From Mesorhizobium sp. (GTDB lineage: Bacteria > Pseudomonadota > Alphaproteobacteria > Rhizobiales > Rhizobiaceae): a stretch of 64,000 nucleotides of DNA. A program made the translations under genes and the position numbers. The notes under the pieces are model-generated. The model saw nothing but the letters and a program-made list of their open reading frames with translations, had not been told where the DNA came from and searched no databases. The DNA lies in contig SAKE01000015.1 in NCBI GenBank assembly GCA_004017275.1, positions 1 to 64,000 of the forward strand, given 5' to 3'. Positions 45,168 to 54,337 of this stretch are shown here, in pieces. The first letter of the stretch is position 1. Every line of letters begins with the position of its first letter.

Positions 45168-45809
45168 TCAGGCCGGCGGCGCGGCGTCCCGCCCCCTGGT
45201 TTCGCGATAATAGGACCAGAAAAGCCGTGATGCGACACCTCGCCACGGGCTCCATGATTCGGCCAATGCGATCAATGTTTTCTCAGGCGGACGCGGATCG
45301 ATGCCGAGCGCATGGCCGACCGCGCTCTGCAGCGCAACGTCGCGTGCGGGGAAAATATCGGGGTGCCCGGCGGCAAACAACAGGTAGACTTCCGCCGTCC
45401 ACGGGCCGATGCCGGGCACCGCCGTCATCGTCGTGATCGCCTCCTGGGCATCGAGCGAACAGAGGTGATGCAGGTCGAGGCCGTCCGCCACCGCCTGGGC
45501 AATTGCGATCAGGCCGCGCTGCTTCGGCCGCGACAGGCCGGCCTCGCGAAACATGTCTTCGCCGGCGGCAAGGATCGCCTGCGGCGTCAGCGGATCGACG
45601 AGCTTGGTCAACCGGCCGAAGATCGCATCGGCGCTGGCGCGGGACACTTGTTGTGAGACGACGATCGAGGCCAGGCTCCTGAATCCCGGCTCGGAGAGCC
45701 GCAGCGGCACGTCGCCGGCCATGCCGCGCACCTTTTCCAGGCGCGGGTCGATCACGCAAAGCGCATCGAGCCCCCGCGCAATGTCGTCCGATGTCACGAT
45801 ACGCTGCAT
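45168..45809 (-). CDS. DNA-3-methyladenine glycosylase II family protein
   Basis: Base-excision repair enzyme that removes alkylated bases. The 213 residues contain the helix-hairpin-helix and GPD region TMTAVPGIGPWTAEVYLLFA, followed by the catalytic Asp in FPARDVALQ. The N-terminal FRSLASIVVSQQVSRASADA is typical of the AlkA/Mag family. The ATG at 45809 is used because the longer frame overlaps the region upstream of gluQ. It is divergent from the gluQ gene (about 70 bp apart). Confidence 0.93.
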   Translation of the reverse strand: MQRIVTSDDIARGLDALCVIDPRLEKVRGMAGDVPLRLSEPGFRSLASIVVSQQVSRASADAIFGRLTKLVDPLTPQAILAAGEDMFREAGLSRPKQRGLIAIAQAVADGLDLHHLCSLDAQEAITTMTAVPGIGPWTAEVYLLFAAGHPDIFPARDVALQSAVGHALGIDPRPPEKTLIALAESWSPWRGVASRLFWSYYRETRGRDAAPPA

Positions 45810-45882
45810 GCTTTCTTGTTCCTTGCCCCTCGACAAGGTAGCAATTGGCGAAGCGCCGCAAAACACGATTGCCGCCGAAGAG

Positions 45883-46758
45883 ATGACACTCCTGACATTC
45901 CGCTTCGCCCCCAGCCCCAACGGCGACCTGCATCTCGGCCACGCCTATTCGGCGCTGCTCAACCGGAAGCTGGCGACACAGGCACGCGGCCGCCTGCTGC
46001 TGCGCATCGAGGACATCGACACGACGCGCTGCACGCCGCAATTCGAAGCCGGCGTGCTTGCCGACCTGAGATGGCTGGGGCTTGGCTGGGAAGAGCCGGT
46101 GCGCCGCCAGTCCGAGCATTTCGCCGAATACGAGACGGTGCTCGAGCGGCTGATCGCGGATGAACTCGTCTATCCCGCCTTCATGAGCCGTGGCGAGATC
46201 CGCGCCTTCATCACCGGCAGCGACAGGCGCGGGCGCGACTGGCCGCGCGATCCCGACGGCGTGCCGCTCTACCCCGCCGCCGACAAGACGCTGCCGGTGA
46301 AAGAACGCCAGCGGCGGATCGCCGAGAATGTGCCCTTCGCCTGGCGGCTGGATGTCGATGCCGCCATGGCGTGTGTCGGCAAGGACCTGTCCTGGACGGA
46401 GTATTCTGACGAGACGCTTTCCGCGACGCGCTCCGTCGAAGCCCGCCCACGGGACTGGGGCGACGTGATCGTGGCGCGCCGCGACATTCCGACCAGCTAC
46501 CACCTCGCCGTCGTCATGGACGATGCGCTGCAAGGCGTCAGCCACATCGTGCGCGGGCAGGATCTGTTTTCGGCCACCAGCGTCCAGCGCCTGCTGCAGG
46601 AGCTTCTCGGGCTGCCGCAACCGGCCTATTTCCATCATCGCCTCATCCTCGGGCCCGACGGGCGAAAGCTGTCCAAGAGCCTCGGCGATACCGGCCTTGC
46701 CGCATTGCGCCATGCCGGCGCATCACCTGACGACGTCAGGCGGATGGTCGGGCTTTGA
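45883..46758 (+). CDS. gluQ: tRNA glutamyl-Q(34) synthetase GluQRS
   Basis: A truncated glutamyl-tRNA synthetase relative that attaches glutamate to the queuosine base of tRNA-Asp. The 291-residue length lacks the anticodon-binding domain of true GluRS. The ATP signatures are the HIGH-type HLGH in FAPSPNGDLHLGHAYSALL and KLSKS in GPDGRKLSKSLGD. The block HIVRGQDLFSATSVQRLLQ is conserved. The ATG at 45883 has GAAGAG before it and begins the family's usual N-terminus. A 110-codon upstream extension of the frame is not coding. Confidence 0.95.
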   Translation: MTLLTFRFAPSPNGDLHLGHAYSALLNRKLATQARGRLLLRIEDIDTTRCTPQFEAGVLADLRWLGLGWEEPVRRQSEHFAEYETVLERLIADELVYPAFMSRGEIRAFITGSDRRGRDWPRDPDGVPLYPAADKTLPVKERQRRIAENVPFAWRLDVDAAMACVGKDLSWTEYSDETLSATRSVEARPRDWGDVIVARRDIPTSYHLAVVMDDALQGVSHIVRGQDLFSATSVQRLLQELLGLPQPAYFHHRLILGPDGRKLSKSLGDTGLAALRHAGASPDDVRRMVGL

Positions 46759-46908
46759 GCACGGCGAGACCAGAGAAACCACCTGCCGGATGCGCCGGGC
46801 GTTGAATTCCGGTGATGCATGGATCAACGGTTTCGTTTTGCGTACCGGGTTGAACGGGATTAGAGCATCGCCACGGTCAATTCTCTCCAGTACGGCGATC
46901 TCCGGAAC

Positions 46909-47805
46909 ATGCAAAGCATCAAGCGGTTCATCCCCGCCACCTTCGTCGTCTTGTGGGCAACCGGCTTCATCGGCGCGCGCTACGCCATGCCGTGGGCGGA
47001 GCCGTTCACCTTCCTTGCAGCGCGTTTCGTGATAGCCGCGATCCTGCTGGCCGTCCTGATGTTTGCGCTGGGTTCAAAAAGAGCCACCCTCGAGGAGGCC
47101 CTGCATGCCACCGGCGCCGGCATCCTAATGCACGGCGTCTATCTCGGTGCCGTTTTCTGGGCCATCCACAGGGACATGCCGGCCGGCTTTTCGGCCCTCA
47201 TTGTCGGCCTGCAGCCACTCATCACGGCCGTGCTTGCCGGCAAGTTTCTCGGCGAGGCGATCCTGCCGCGCCATTGGCTTGGCCTCGGCATCGGCCTCAT
47301 CGGCATCGTCATCGTATTGTGGCCGAAGCTCGGCGCGCTGGGCGGCGGCGTAACAGTGGCGACGCTGACCGCCTCGCTGGTCTCGGTGCTCGGCATGAGC
47401 GCCGGCACCATCTGGCAGAAGCGCTTCGCCTCCGGCGGCGACCTCGTCGCGGCGACCATGTGGCAATATGTCGGCGGCGCCTCGCTGATGCTCCTGGCCG
47501 CGCTGGCCTTCGAAACACACAGGGTCGTCATCAATGGCGAACTGATCTTTGCTTTGGCCTGGCTGGTGCTGGTGCTGTCGCTCGGCGCCATCTTCCTGCT
47601 GATGGTGATGATCCGCGACGGCGAGATGTCGAAAGTGGCGTCGCTGTTCTACCTGGTGCCCGCAGTGACGGCCCTCATCGCCTGGGCCTTGTTCGACGAG
47701 CAGCTCAATGCTCTGCAGATTGTCGGCATGGCCATCACGACATTTGGCGTCGGCCTGGCCACCGCCCGGCCGAACAAGGGAAGAATTGTAGAACTGAGGA
47801 ATTGA
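46909..47805 (+). CDS. DMT (EamA) family transporter
   Basis: A 298-residue integral membrane protein with ten predicted helices in two EamA repeats. It begins FIPATFVVLWATGFIGARYAM, matching the common exporter subgroup, and has FSALIVGLQPLITAVLAGKF and the second-repeat SLFYLVPAVTALIAWALFDE. Substrate unknown. The 150 bp between gluQ and this gene contain no supported gene. Confidence 0.9.
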   Translation: MQSIKRFIPATFVVLWATGFIGARYAMPWAEPFTFLAARFVIAAILLAVLMFALGSKRATLEEALHATGAGILMHGVYLGAVFWAIHRDMPAGFSALIVGLQPLITAVLAGKFLGEAILPRHWLGLGIGLIGIVIVLWPKLGALGGGVTVATLTASLVSVLGMSAGTIWQKRFASGGDLVAATMWQYVGGASLMLLAALAFETHRVVINGELIFALAWLVLVLSLGAIFLLMVMIRDGEMSKVASLFYLVPAVTALIAWALFDEQLNALQIVGMAITTFGVGLATARPNKGRIVELRN

Positions 47806-47850
47806 GGAACCCAAGCGACGGCCAATTCTTCAATTCTTCAATTCTTCAAC
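47780..47850. repeat. AATTCTTC tandem repeat and partial inverse copy
   Basis: Three tandem AATTCTTC units (47824-47847) face GAAGAATTG at 47780-47788 and GAGGAATTGAGG further on. The two could pair as a long weak hairpin between convergent genes, acting as a bidirectional terminator. Confidence 0.5.
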
Positions 47851-47873
47851 TCCTCGATCCGCCCAGCATCAAA

Positions 47874-48725
47874 TCACCCGACCCGTGCGCGTGCCTCCAG
47901 ATAGCGGCTGATCGCGGCATTGAGCTCGCCGCCGAGGATGAAAATTGCCGAGACCATGTAGAGGAAGACCACGGCGATCATGATCGAGGCCAGGCCGGCA
48001 TAGGTCGTCACATAGGACGAGAAGTGGTCGAGATAGGTGGCGAAGACGGTCGAGCCGATAAGCCATGCGGCAAGCGTAAAGATGATGCCGGGGACTATCG
48101 AGACGAGACGGCGCTTGCCCGCCGGCAGCCAGAAATGCACGGCAAACAATCCGCCGACAATGACCGCCGAGGCGATCACATAACGCCACAGCGTGATCGT
48201 GCCCATATAGGGCTTGATCCAGTCTATATGGGCTTCGGCGAGCCGCGCCAGCAGCGGCGCGAACACCAGGAGCACGCTGATCGCCAGGAAACCGGCCGTG
48301 GCGATGAGAACGAAGATGATGCTCTGCACCCGGCGGTAGATGATGCCGCGCGTTTCCGAGACGCGATAGGCGCGGTTGAGCGAGGTGCGCAGCGCCTCGA
48401 TGCCGTTCGAGGCAAAGTAGGCGGCAAGCAGCACGCCATAGGTCAAAAGGTCGGTGCGCCTGACGGTCAGCACATTGAGCACTTCGCGCGCGATCGGCTT
48501 GGCAATCTGTTCGGGCCAGGTGTCGAAGACCAGGTGCACGGCCGTGTCGGAAAACGCCTGCGCGCCGAGGAAGCTCGCCAGCGTCGTGGCAAAGATCAGG
48601 AACGGGAACAGCGCCATCAGCGATGTGATCGCCAGATGGCTGGCCATCGCCCACCCGTCATCGGTGTTGAAATGGCCAAGCGCGTCGTAGAGAACCCGCT
48701 TGAGGGCTACGATCTTCCGCAACAA
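47874..48725 (-). CDS. YihY/virulence factor BrkB family membrane protein
   Basis: Polytopic inner-membrane protein with about six helices. Typical family segments are FNTDDGWAMASHLAITSLMALFPFLIF, then TYGVLLAAYFASNGIEALRTSLNRAYRV and GLASIMIAVVFLYMVSAIFILGGELNA. The function of the family remains unclear. No ATG fits before the conserved part without overlapping the divergent SDR gene. A TTG at 48725 has GGAGG 9 bp upstream (48735-48739) and gives 283 residues, so it is the most likely start. Confidence 0.87.
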   Translation of the reverse strand: MLRKIVALKRVLYDALGHFNTDDGWAMASHLAITSLMALFPFLIFATTLASFLGAQAFSDTAVHLVFDTWPEQIAKPIAREVLNVLTVRRTDLLTYGVLLAAYFASNGIEALRTSLNRAYRVSETRGIIYRRVQSIIFVLIATAGFLAISVLLVFAPLLARLAEAHIDWIKPYMGTITLWRYVIASAVIVGGLFAVHFWLPAGKRRLVSIVPGIIFTLAAWLIGSTVFATYLDHFSSYVTTYAGLASIMIAVVFLYMVSAIFILGGELNAAISRYLEARARVG

Positions 48726-48780
48726 GAACCGCGCCCTCCAATTGTCTCCACGCCAGGAATATGGGAAGGGATTGCGGCAA

Positions 48781-49647
48781 ATGGCAACCCTTGGCGAAAC
48801 CACGAACAGTTCGGCGCAAGAGTTGCGCTCGATCATCGTCACCGGCGCATCGTCTGGAATAGGCGCGTACTGCGCCCGCGCGTTGAAGGCGGAAGGCTGG
48901 CGGGTGTTCGCGACGGCGCGCAAGCCGCAGGACATCGCCGCACTCGAAGCCGATGGAATCGAGGCCTTCTATCTCGATTATTGCGAACCGGACTCCATCG
49001 CCACGCTGGTGACGGCGGTGCTCGATCGCACCGGCGGCAGGCTGGACGCCCTGTTCAACAACGGCGCCTATGCGCAGCCAGGTGCCGTCGAGGATCTGCC
49101 CGTTGCGGCGCTCAAGCATCAATTCGAGGCGAATTTCTTCGGCTGGCATGATTTGACCGGCCGGCTGGTGCCGGTGATGCGCCGCCAGGGTCACGGCCGC
49201 ATCGTCCACTGCTCGTCGATCCTCGGCCTCGTGCCCGTGCGCTTTCGCGGCGCCTATTCGGCGTCGAAACACGCCCTGGAGGCCTTGATGCTTTGCCAGC
49301 GTCAGGAACTGGCCGGCAGCGGCGTCCATGTTTCGCTGATCGAGCCGGGGCCGGTGAAGTCGAAGATCGCCAGCAATGGCCTGCCCTGGTTTCTCAGCAA
49401 CATCGACCATGAGAATTCCGTGCACCGCGCGGACTATGCGGCGCAACTGGAACGGCTGCGGGCCGGCGGCAGCCAATCGGCGTTGAAGCCAGGGCCGGAA
49501 GTGGTTCATGCGGCGCTACGCCATGCACTTCTGTCGCGGCGCCCGCGCCCGCACTATGTGGTAACAGTGCCGGCCAGGATCGGCGCGGCGCTCAAACGCA
49601 TCCTGCCGGCATCGATGCTTTACCGCCTGATGGCCAAACGCGCCTGA
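48781..49647 (+). CDS. SDR family NAD(P)-dependent oxidoreductase
   Basis: A 288-residue classical short-chain dehydrogenase/reductase. The cofactor motif TGASSGIG is near residue 22, NNGAYA replaces the NNAG motif, and the catalytic Ser-Tyr-Lys are in HCSSILG and YSASKHALEAL. The C-terminal region is longer than in minimal SDRs (SRRPRPHYVVTVPARIGAALK), as in the group often annotated near retinol/steroid dehydrogenases. Substrate unknown. ATG 48781 has an AAGGGATTG RBS. It is followed closely by the HIG1-type gene. Confidence 0.9.
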   Translation: MATLGETTNSSAQELRSIIVTGASSGIGAYCARALKAEGWRVFATARKPQDIAALEADGIEAFYLDYCEPDSIATLVTAVLDRTGGRLDALFNNGAYAQPGAVEDLPVAALKHQFEANFFGWHDLTGRLVPVMRRQGHGRIVHCSSILGLVPVRFRGAYSASKHALEALMLCQRQELAGSGVHVSLIEPGPVKSKIASNGLPWFLSNIDHENSVHRADYAAQLERLRAGGSQSALKPGPEVVHAALRHALLSRRPRPHYVVTVPARIGAALKRILPASMLYRLMAKRA

Positions 49648-49671
49648 ACACCAAACAACTGGAACGCAACA

Positions 49672-49863
49672 ATGGCAACCGTCTTCAACATTCTCGCCAT
49701 TCTGGTCATGGTCGCGGTGGCGATCGTGCTCGTTCGTGGCCTCATCAACATGATGCGCGGCGGTTCCGGCGTCACCTCGAACAAGCTGATGCAGGCACGC
49801 GTGATGCTGCAGGCCGTGGCGCTGGTGCTGATCCTGCTGGCGGTGTATTTCACCCGCAAGTGA
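49672..49863 (+). CDS. Twin-transmembrane HIG1-domain protein
   Basis: A 63-residue protein with two hydrophobic helices (about 5-25 and 45-60) joined by a short loop. The loop-helix segment NKLMQARVMLQAVAL matches the HIG1 (hypoxia-induced) domain, whose mitochondrial relatives bind cytochrome oxidase or the bc1-oxidase supercomplex. A role in respiratory complex assembly is inferred. It lies 25 bp from the adenosyltransferase gene on the same strand. Confidence 0.85.
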   Translation: MATVFNILAILVMVAVAIVLVRGLINMMRGGSGVTSNKLMQARVMLQAVALVLILLAVYFTRK

Positions 49864-49888
49864 GGATATTGGCAGGCCGAGAGGCGAA

Positions 49889-50470
49889 ATGGTCAAGCTC
49901 AACAAGATCTACACCCGCACCGGCGATGACGGCACCACGGGTCTCGGCACCGGAGAGAGGCGGCTGAAATCCGACCTGCGGGTGGACGCCTACGGCACGG
50001 TCGATGAGGCCAATGCCTGCATCGGCCTCGCCAGGGTCCACACGGCCGCGACCCACCCTGCGATCGACACCATGCTTTCACGCATCCAGAACGATCTTTT
50101 CGACCTCGGCGCCGATCTCGCCGTGCCGGACGATGGCAAGCCACTCGGCTATGAGCCGCTTCGCATCATCGCCGTGCAGACCGACCGGGTCGAGAAGGAC
50201 ATCGACCTGCTCAACAAGCAGCTTCAGCCGCTCAAATCCTTCGTGCTCAATGGCGGCACACCGGCAGCGGCGGCACTTCACCTTGCCCGCACCGTGGCCC
50301 GGCGGGCCGAACGGCTGATGGTAGCACTGGCCCAGGATCCGCGCGAACACGTCAACCGCGACGGGCTGAAATACATCAACCGCGTCTCGGATTTCCTGTT
50401 TGTCGCCGCCCGGGCGGTCAATGACAACGGAAACGCCGACGTGCTATGGGTTCCCGGCAAGAACCGCTGA
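49889..50470 (+). CDS. Cob(I)alamin adenosyltransferase, PduO type
   Basis: Makes adenosylcobalamin from cob(I)alamin and ATP. The 193-residue protein starts MVKLNKIYTRTGDDGTTGLG, where TRTGDDGTTGL is the ATP-binding N-terminal signature. Later it has KSFVLNGGTPAAAALHLART and VARRAERLMVAL, with the conserved Arg/Glu, and then YINRVSDFLFVAAR. All points fit the trimeric PduO/MMAB family. Adenosylcobalamin supports methylmalonyl-CoA mutase, which fits the nearby fatty/organic acid genes. The next gene starts 28 bp later. Confidence 0.95.
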   Translation: MVKLNKIYTRTGDDGTTGLGTGERRLKSDLRVDAYGTVDEANACIGLARVHTAATHPAIDTMLSRIQNDLFDLGADLAVPDDGKPLGYEPLRIIAVQTDRVEKDIDLLNKQLQPLKSFVLNGGTPAAAALHLARTVARRAERLMVALAQDPREHVNRDGLKYINRVSDFLFVAARAVNDNGNADVLWVPGKNR

Positions 50471-50498
50471 TCGTCGAAAGCGGAAGAGGGTCTGGGGC

Positions 50499-51299
50499 AT
50501 GTTCATCCCGCTTTACGACACCAACAGGCTGCGGCACATCCGCCTGCAATATGTGACGATCGGGCTGATCGTGGTCAACGCGCTGGTCTACCTCGCCACC
50601 GCGCTCGGCGGTGAGAGTTTCTCCAATGCCGCCGTGCTTGGCCTCGGTTTCATCCCCTCGGTCGTCCATGACGCCGCCGAACTCGATCCCCGGTTTGTCG
50701 TCATCCCCGAAAGCCTGAGCTACCTCACCTATTCCTTCCTGCATGCCGACATCTTCCACCTCGGCGGCAACATGCTGTTCCTGTGGGTGTTCGGCGATAA
50801 TGTCGAGGACGCGCTCGGCCACATCCGCTACCTCATTTTCTACCTGTTGTGCGCGATCGCTGGAGCCGCCTTCCAGGGCCTGGTCGCCTGGGATTCGCAG
50901 GTGCCGCTGATCGGTGCGTCCGGCGCCATTGCCGGTGTGGTCGTCGCCTATCTGATCCTTTATCCCAGGGTGAAGGTCTGGGTGCTGGCCTTTGCCCGTA
51001 TCCCGCTGCGCATTCCGGCCTTCATCCCGCTCATCCTGTGGGTGCTGTTTCAGGTGGTGATGTTTGCCGCCGGCGGCGAGGATCAGATCTCCTGGGCCTG
51101 CCACATTGGCGGCATCATTGCCGGAGCCGTTCTTGTGCTCGTCCTGCGCAGCCGAGGCGTGCCGCTGTTTGCCGGCGCTGACGAGGATGTCGCGCCCACC
51201 GCTCCCAACCAACCGCCGGTTGCCACGGAACCGCTGATCCCCGACCCGCCCGCTGCGACGCCGCGCTGGGGGCGAGGAAACGCTTCCAGTTCAGACTGA
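50499..51299 (+). CDS. Rhomboid family intramembrane serine protease
   Basis: A 266-residue membrane protease with six or seven helices. The oxyanion-side HxxxN is H87/N91 in FHLGGNMLFLWVFGDN. The catalytic Ser is S141 in LIGASGAIAG, and the catalytic His is H202 in WACHIGGIIAG. This is a full active-site set. The start at 50499 gives the N-terminus MFIPLYDTNRLR typical of the alphaproteobacterial group. The proline-rich C-terminal tail (last 45 residues) is cytosolic and unconserved. Substrates unknown. It lies between the adenosyltransferase gene and etfB. Confidence 0.93.
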   Translation: MFIPLYDTNRLRHIRLQYVTIGLIVVNALVYLATALGGESFSNAAVLGLGFIPSVVHDAAELDPRFVVIPESLSYLTYSFLHADIFHLGGNMLFLWVFGDNVEDALGHIRYLIFYLLCAIAGAAFQGLVAWDSQVPLIGASGAIAGVVVAYLILYPRVKVWVLAFARIPLRIPAFIPLILWVLFQVVMFAAGGEDQISWACHIGGIIAGAVLVLVLRSRGVPLFAGADEDVAPTAPNQPPVATEPLIPDPPAATPRWGRGNASSSD

Positions 51300-51498
51300 A
51301 CCGATTTGAGCGGCTTACAGCGTATTGACGTGCAGTGTCGCCGCAACTACGGAAACGTCTCCCGCCGCAGCCCAAGGCGGTCAAAGACCAGAATTTCCAT
51401 CCGGCCAGAATTTCCACCCGGAATGTCGGCTTTCGACAACTCAGAAAGGGCGCAGGCTGTTATAGCGCGCCCAACTAGCGTGAAGAGGTGACAGGCAA

Positions 51499-52248
51499 AT
51501 GAAGATCCTTGTGCCCGTGAAGCGGGTTGTGGATGCGAACGTCAAGGTTCGCGTGAAGGCTGATGGTTCGGCGGTGGAACTCGCCAACGTCAAGATGGCG
51601 ATGAACCCGTTCGACGAGATCGCGGTGGAAGAAGCAATCCGGCTGAAGGAAGCCGGCAAGGCGGAAGAAATCATCGTCGTTTCGATCGGCCCGCAGCAGG
51701 CGCAGGAAACGCTGCGCACCGCTCTCGCCATGGGCGCCGATCGCGCCATTCTGGTCAAGACCGACGAACAGACCGAGCCGCTGGGTGTCGCGAAGGTGCT
51801 GAAGGGCGTCGTCGACGCCGAGCAGCCCGGGCTCGTCATTCTCGGCAAGCAGGCGATCGACGACGACTCGAACCAGACCGGCCAGATGCTGGCGGCACTG
51901 CTCGGCTGGGCGCAGGGCACCTTCGCCTCCAAGATCGTGCTCGACGGCGACAAGGCCAAGGTAACGCGCGAAGTCGACGGCGGCCTGCAGACGGTGGAAC
52001 TGAAGATGCCGGCGATTGTCACCGCCGACCTTCGCCTCAACCAGCCGCGCTATGCTTCGCTGCCCAACATCATGAAGGCCAAGAAGAAGCAGCTCGACGA
52101 GAAGAGCCCGGCCGAGTACGGCGCCGACGTCAAGCCGCGCCTCAAGGTTCTCAAGACCGAGGAGCCCGGCGGCCGCAAAGCGGGCGTCAAGGTCAAGAGC
52201 GTCGCCGAACTGGTTGACAAGCTGAAGAACGAAGCCGGCGTGCTCTGA
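51499..52248 (+). CDS. etfB: Electron transfer flavoprotein beta subunit
   Basis: With EtfA, carries electrons from acyl-CoA and related dehydrogenases to ETF-ubiquinone oxidoreductase. The 249-residue protein begins MKILVPVKRVVDANVKVRV and has the AMP-binding region and the beta signature VTREVDGGLQTVELKMPAIV. DLRLNQPRYASLPNIMKAKK, typical of group I housekeeping ETF, follows. etfA starts 23 bp downstream. The 200 bp before it show no clear promoter. Confidence 0.98.
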   Translation: MKILVPVKRVVDANVKVRVKADGSAVELANVKMAMNPFDEIAVEEAIRLKEAGKAEEIIVVSIGPQQAQETLRTALAMGADRAILVKTDEQTEPLGVAKVLKGVVDAEQPGLVILGKQAIDDDSNQTGQMLAALLGWAQGTFASKIVLDGDKAKVTREVDGGLQTVELKMPAIVTADLRLNQPRYASLPNIMKAKKKQLDEKSPAEYGADVKPRLKVLKTEEPGGRKAGVKVKSVAELVDKLKNEAGVL

Positions 52249-52271
52249 GCGATCGGGAAAGGAACAGACAA

Positions 52272-53201
52272 ATGGCAATTCTCCTCATCGCGGAACACGA
52301 CAACGCAACCCTTTCGGACCAGACTGCCAAAGCACTTTCGGCCGCCCTGCAGATCGGCTCGGACGTGCATGTGCTGGTTGCCGGCGAGGGCGCCAAGGGC
52401 GCTGCCGACGCCGCTGCCAAATTGAAGGGCGTGAGCAAGGTGCTGCTCGCCGAAGCCGACGAGCTTGCCGAGCGCCTCGCCGAACCGACGGCCGCGCTGG
52501 TTGTGTCCCTGGCAGGCGCTTACGATACCGTCATCGCGCCGGCGACCTCGTCGGGCAAGAATGTCGCGCCGCGCGTGGCTGCCTTGCTCGATGTCGCGCA
52601 GGTCTCCGAGATCATCGAAGTGGTGTCGCCCGACACCTTCAAGCGGCCGATCTACGCCGGCAACGCCATCCAGACGGTGCAGTCGACCGACGCCAAGAAG
52701 GTGATCACGGTCCGCACAGCCTCCTTCCAGGCGGCCCCCGAGGGCGGCTCGGCAGCGGTCGAGACCGTCAAGGCCGCGGCCAACCCCGGCCTCTCTGCCT
52801 TCGTCGAGAACAAGCTCTCGGAGACCGACCGTCCGGAACTGACCTCGGCCAAGATCATCATCTCGGGCGGCCGCGCGCTAGGTTCGGCAGAAAAATTCCA
52901 GGAGGTTATCCTGCCGGTTGCCGACAAGCTCGGTGCCGCCGTCGGCGCTTCCCGTGCCGCGGTCGATGCCGGCTATGCGCCCAACGACTGGCAGGTCGGC
53001 CAGACCGGCAAGGTGGTTGCCCCCGATCTCTACATTGCGGTCGGCATCTCCGGTGCCATCCAGCACCTCGCCGGCATGAAGGATTCGAAGGTCATCGTCG
53101 CCATCAACAAGGACGAGGAGGCACCGATTTTCCAGGTTGCCGACTACGGCCTCGTCGGCGACCTGTTCGTCATCCTGCCGGAACTGCAAAAGGCGCTTTG
53201 A
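52272..53201 (+). CDS. etfA: Electron transfer flavoprotein alpha subunit
   Basis: FAD-binding partner of EtfB. The 309 residues include the N-terminal domain III and the FAD domain, with ASRAAVDAGYAPNDWQVGQT, GKVVAPDLYIAVGISGAIQH and the terminal NKDEEAPIFQVADYGLVGDL. These are hallmark ETF-alpha blocks. The gene ends at a clear terminator, closing the adenosyltransferase-rhomboid-etfBA run. Confidence 0.98.
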   Translation: MAILLIAEHDNATLSDQTAKALSAALQIGSDVHVLVAGEGAKGAADAAAKLKGVSKVLLAEADELAERLAEPTAALVVSLAGAYDTVIAPATSSGKNVAPRVAALLDVAQVSEIIEVVSPDTFKRPIYAGNAIQTVQSTDAKKVITVRTASFQAAPEGGSAAVETVKAAANPGLSAFVENKLSETDRPELTSAKIIISGGRALGSAEKFQEVILPVADKLGAAVGASRAAVDAGYAPNDWQVGQTGKVVAPDLYIAVGISGAIQHLAGMKDSKVIVAINKDEEAPIFQVADYGLVGDLFVILPELQKAL

Positions 53202-53230
53202 CGCTTTCTGCCAAGCGTATTAAATAGTGA

Positions 53231-53264
53231 GGGGTGGGGTAGACGAAGTCGCCCCGCCCTTTTA
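53231..53264 (+). terminator. Rho-independent terminator after etfA
   Basis: An 8-bp stem (GGGTGGGG, 53232-53239, with CCCCGCCC, 53252-53259, one G-U pair) is followed by TTTTAG. It lies 30 bp after the etfA stop. Confidence 0.75.
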
Positions 53265-53411
53265 GTTTGCACCGCACAAAAAGCAGGCCGCAAAGGCTGA
53301 AAGCAATTCCAGCAAAAGTGCGCAGCGGTTTTGCGTCCGGAATTGCGGTAAAATAAGAAGGTGGAGCGCTTTCGCAATTCATGCGGAAGGGCTCCGGACG
53401 GGATCGGTGTA

Positions 53412-54290
<879 letters not shown>

Positions 54291-54337
54291 TCAGATCCGC
54301 GTCGGCAGCAAGCTTTCCGGACCGACCCTGATCGGGA

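Noticed and set aside
46723..46914. 63-codon minus-strand frame between gluQ and the DMT transporter gene
   Set aside because: Partly overlaps the end of gluQ, has no clear RBS and no recognisable family.
46953..49151. 732-codon plus-strand open frame spanning the DMT transporter and the YihY/BrkB gene
   Set aside because: It runs across three real genes in the wrong frame or strand, and its translated text follows their shadows.
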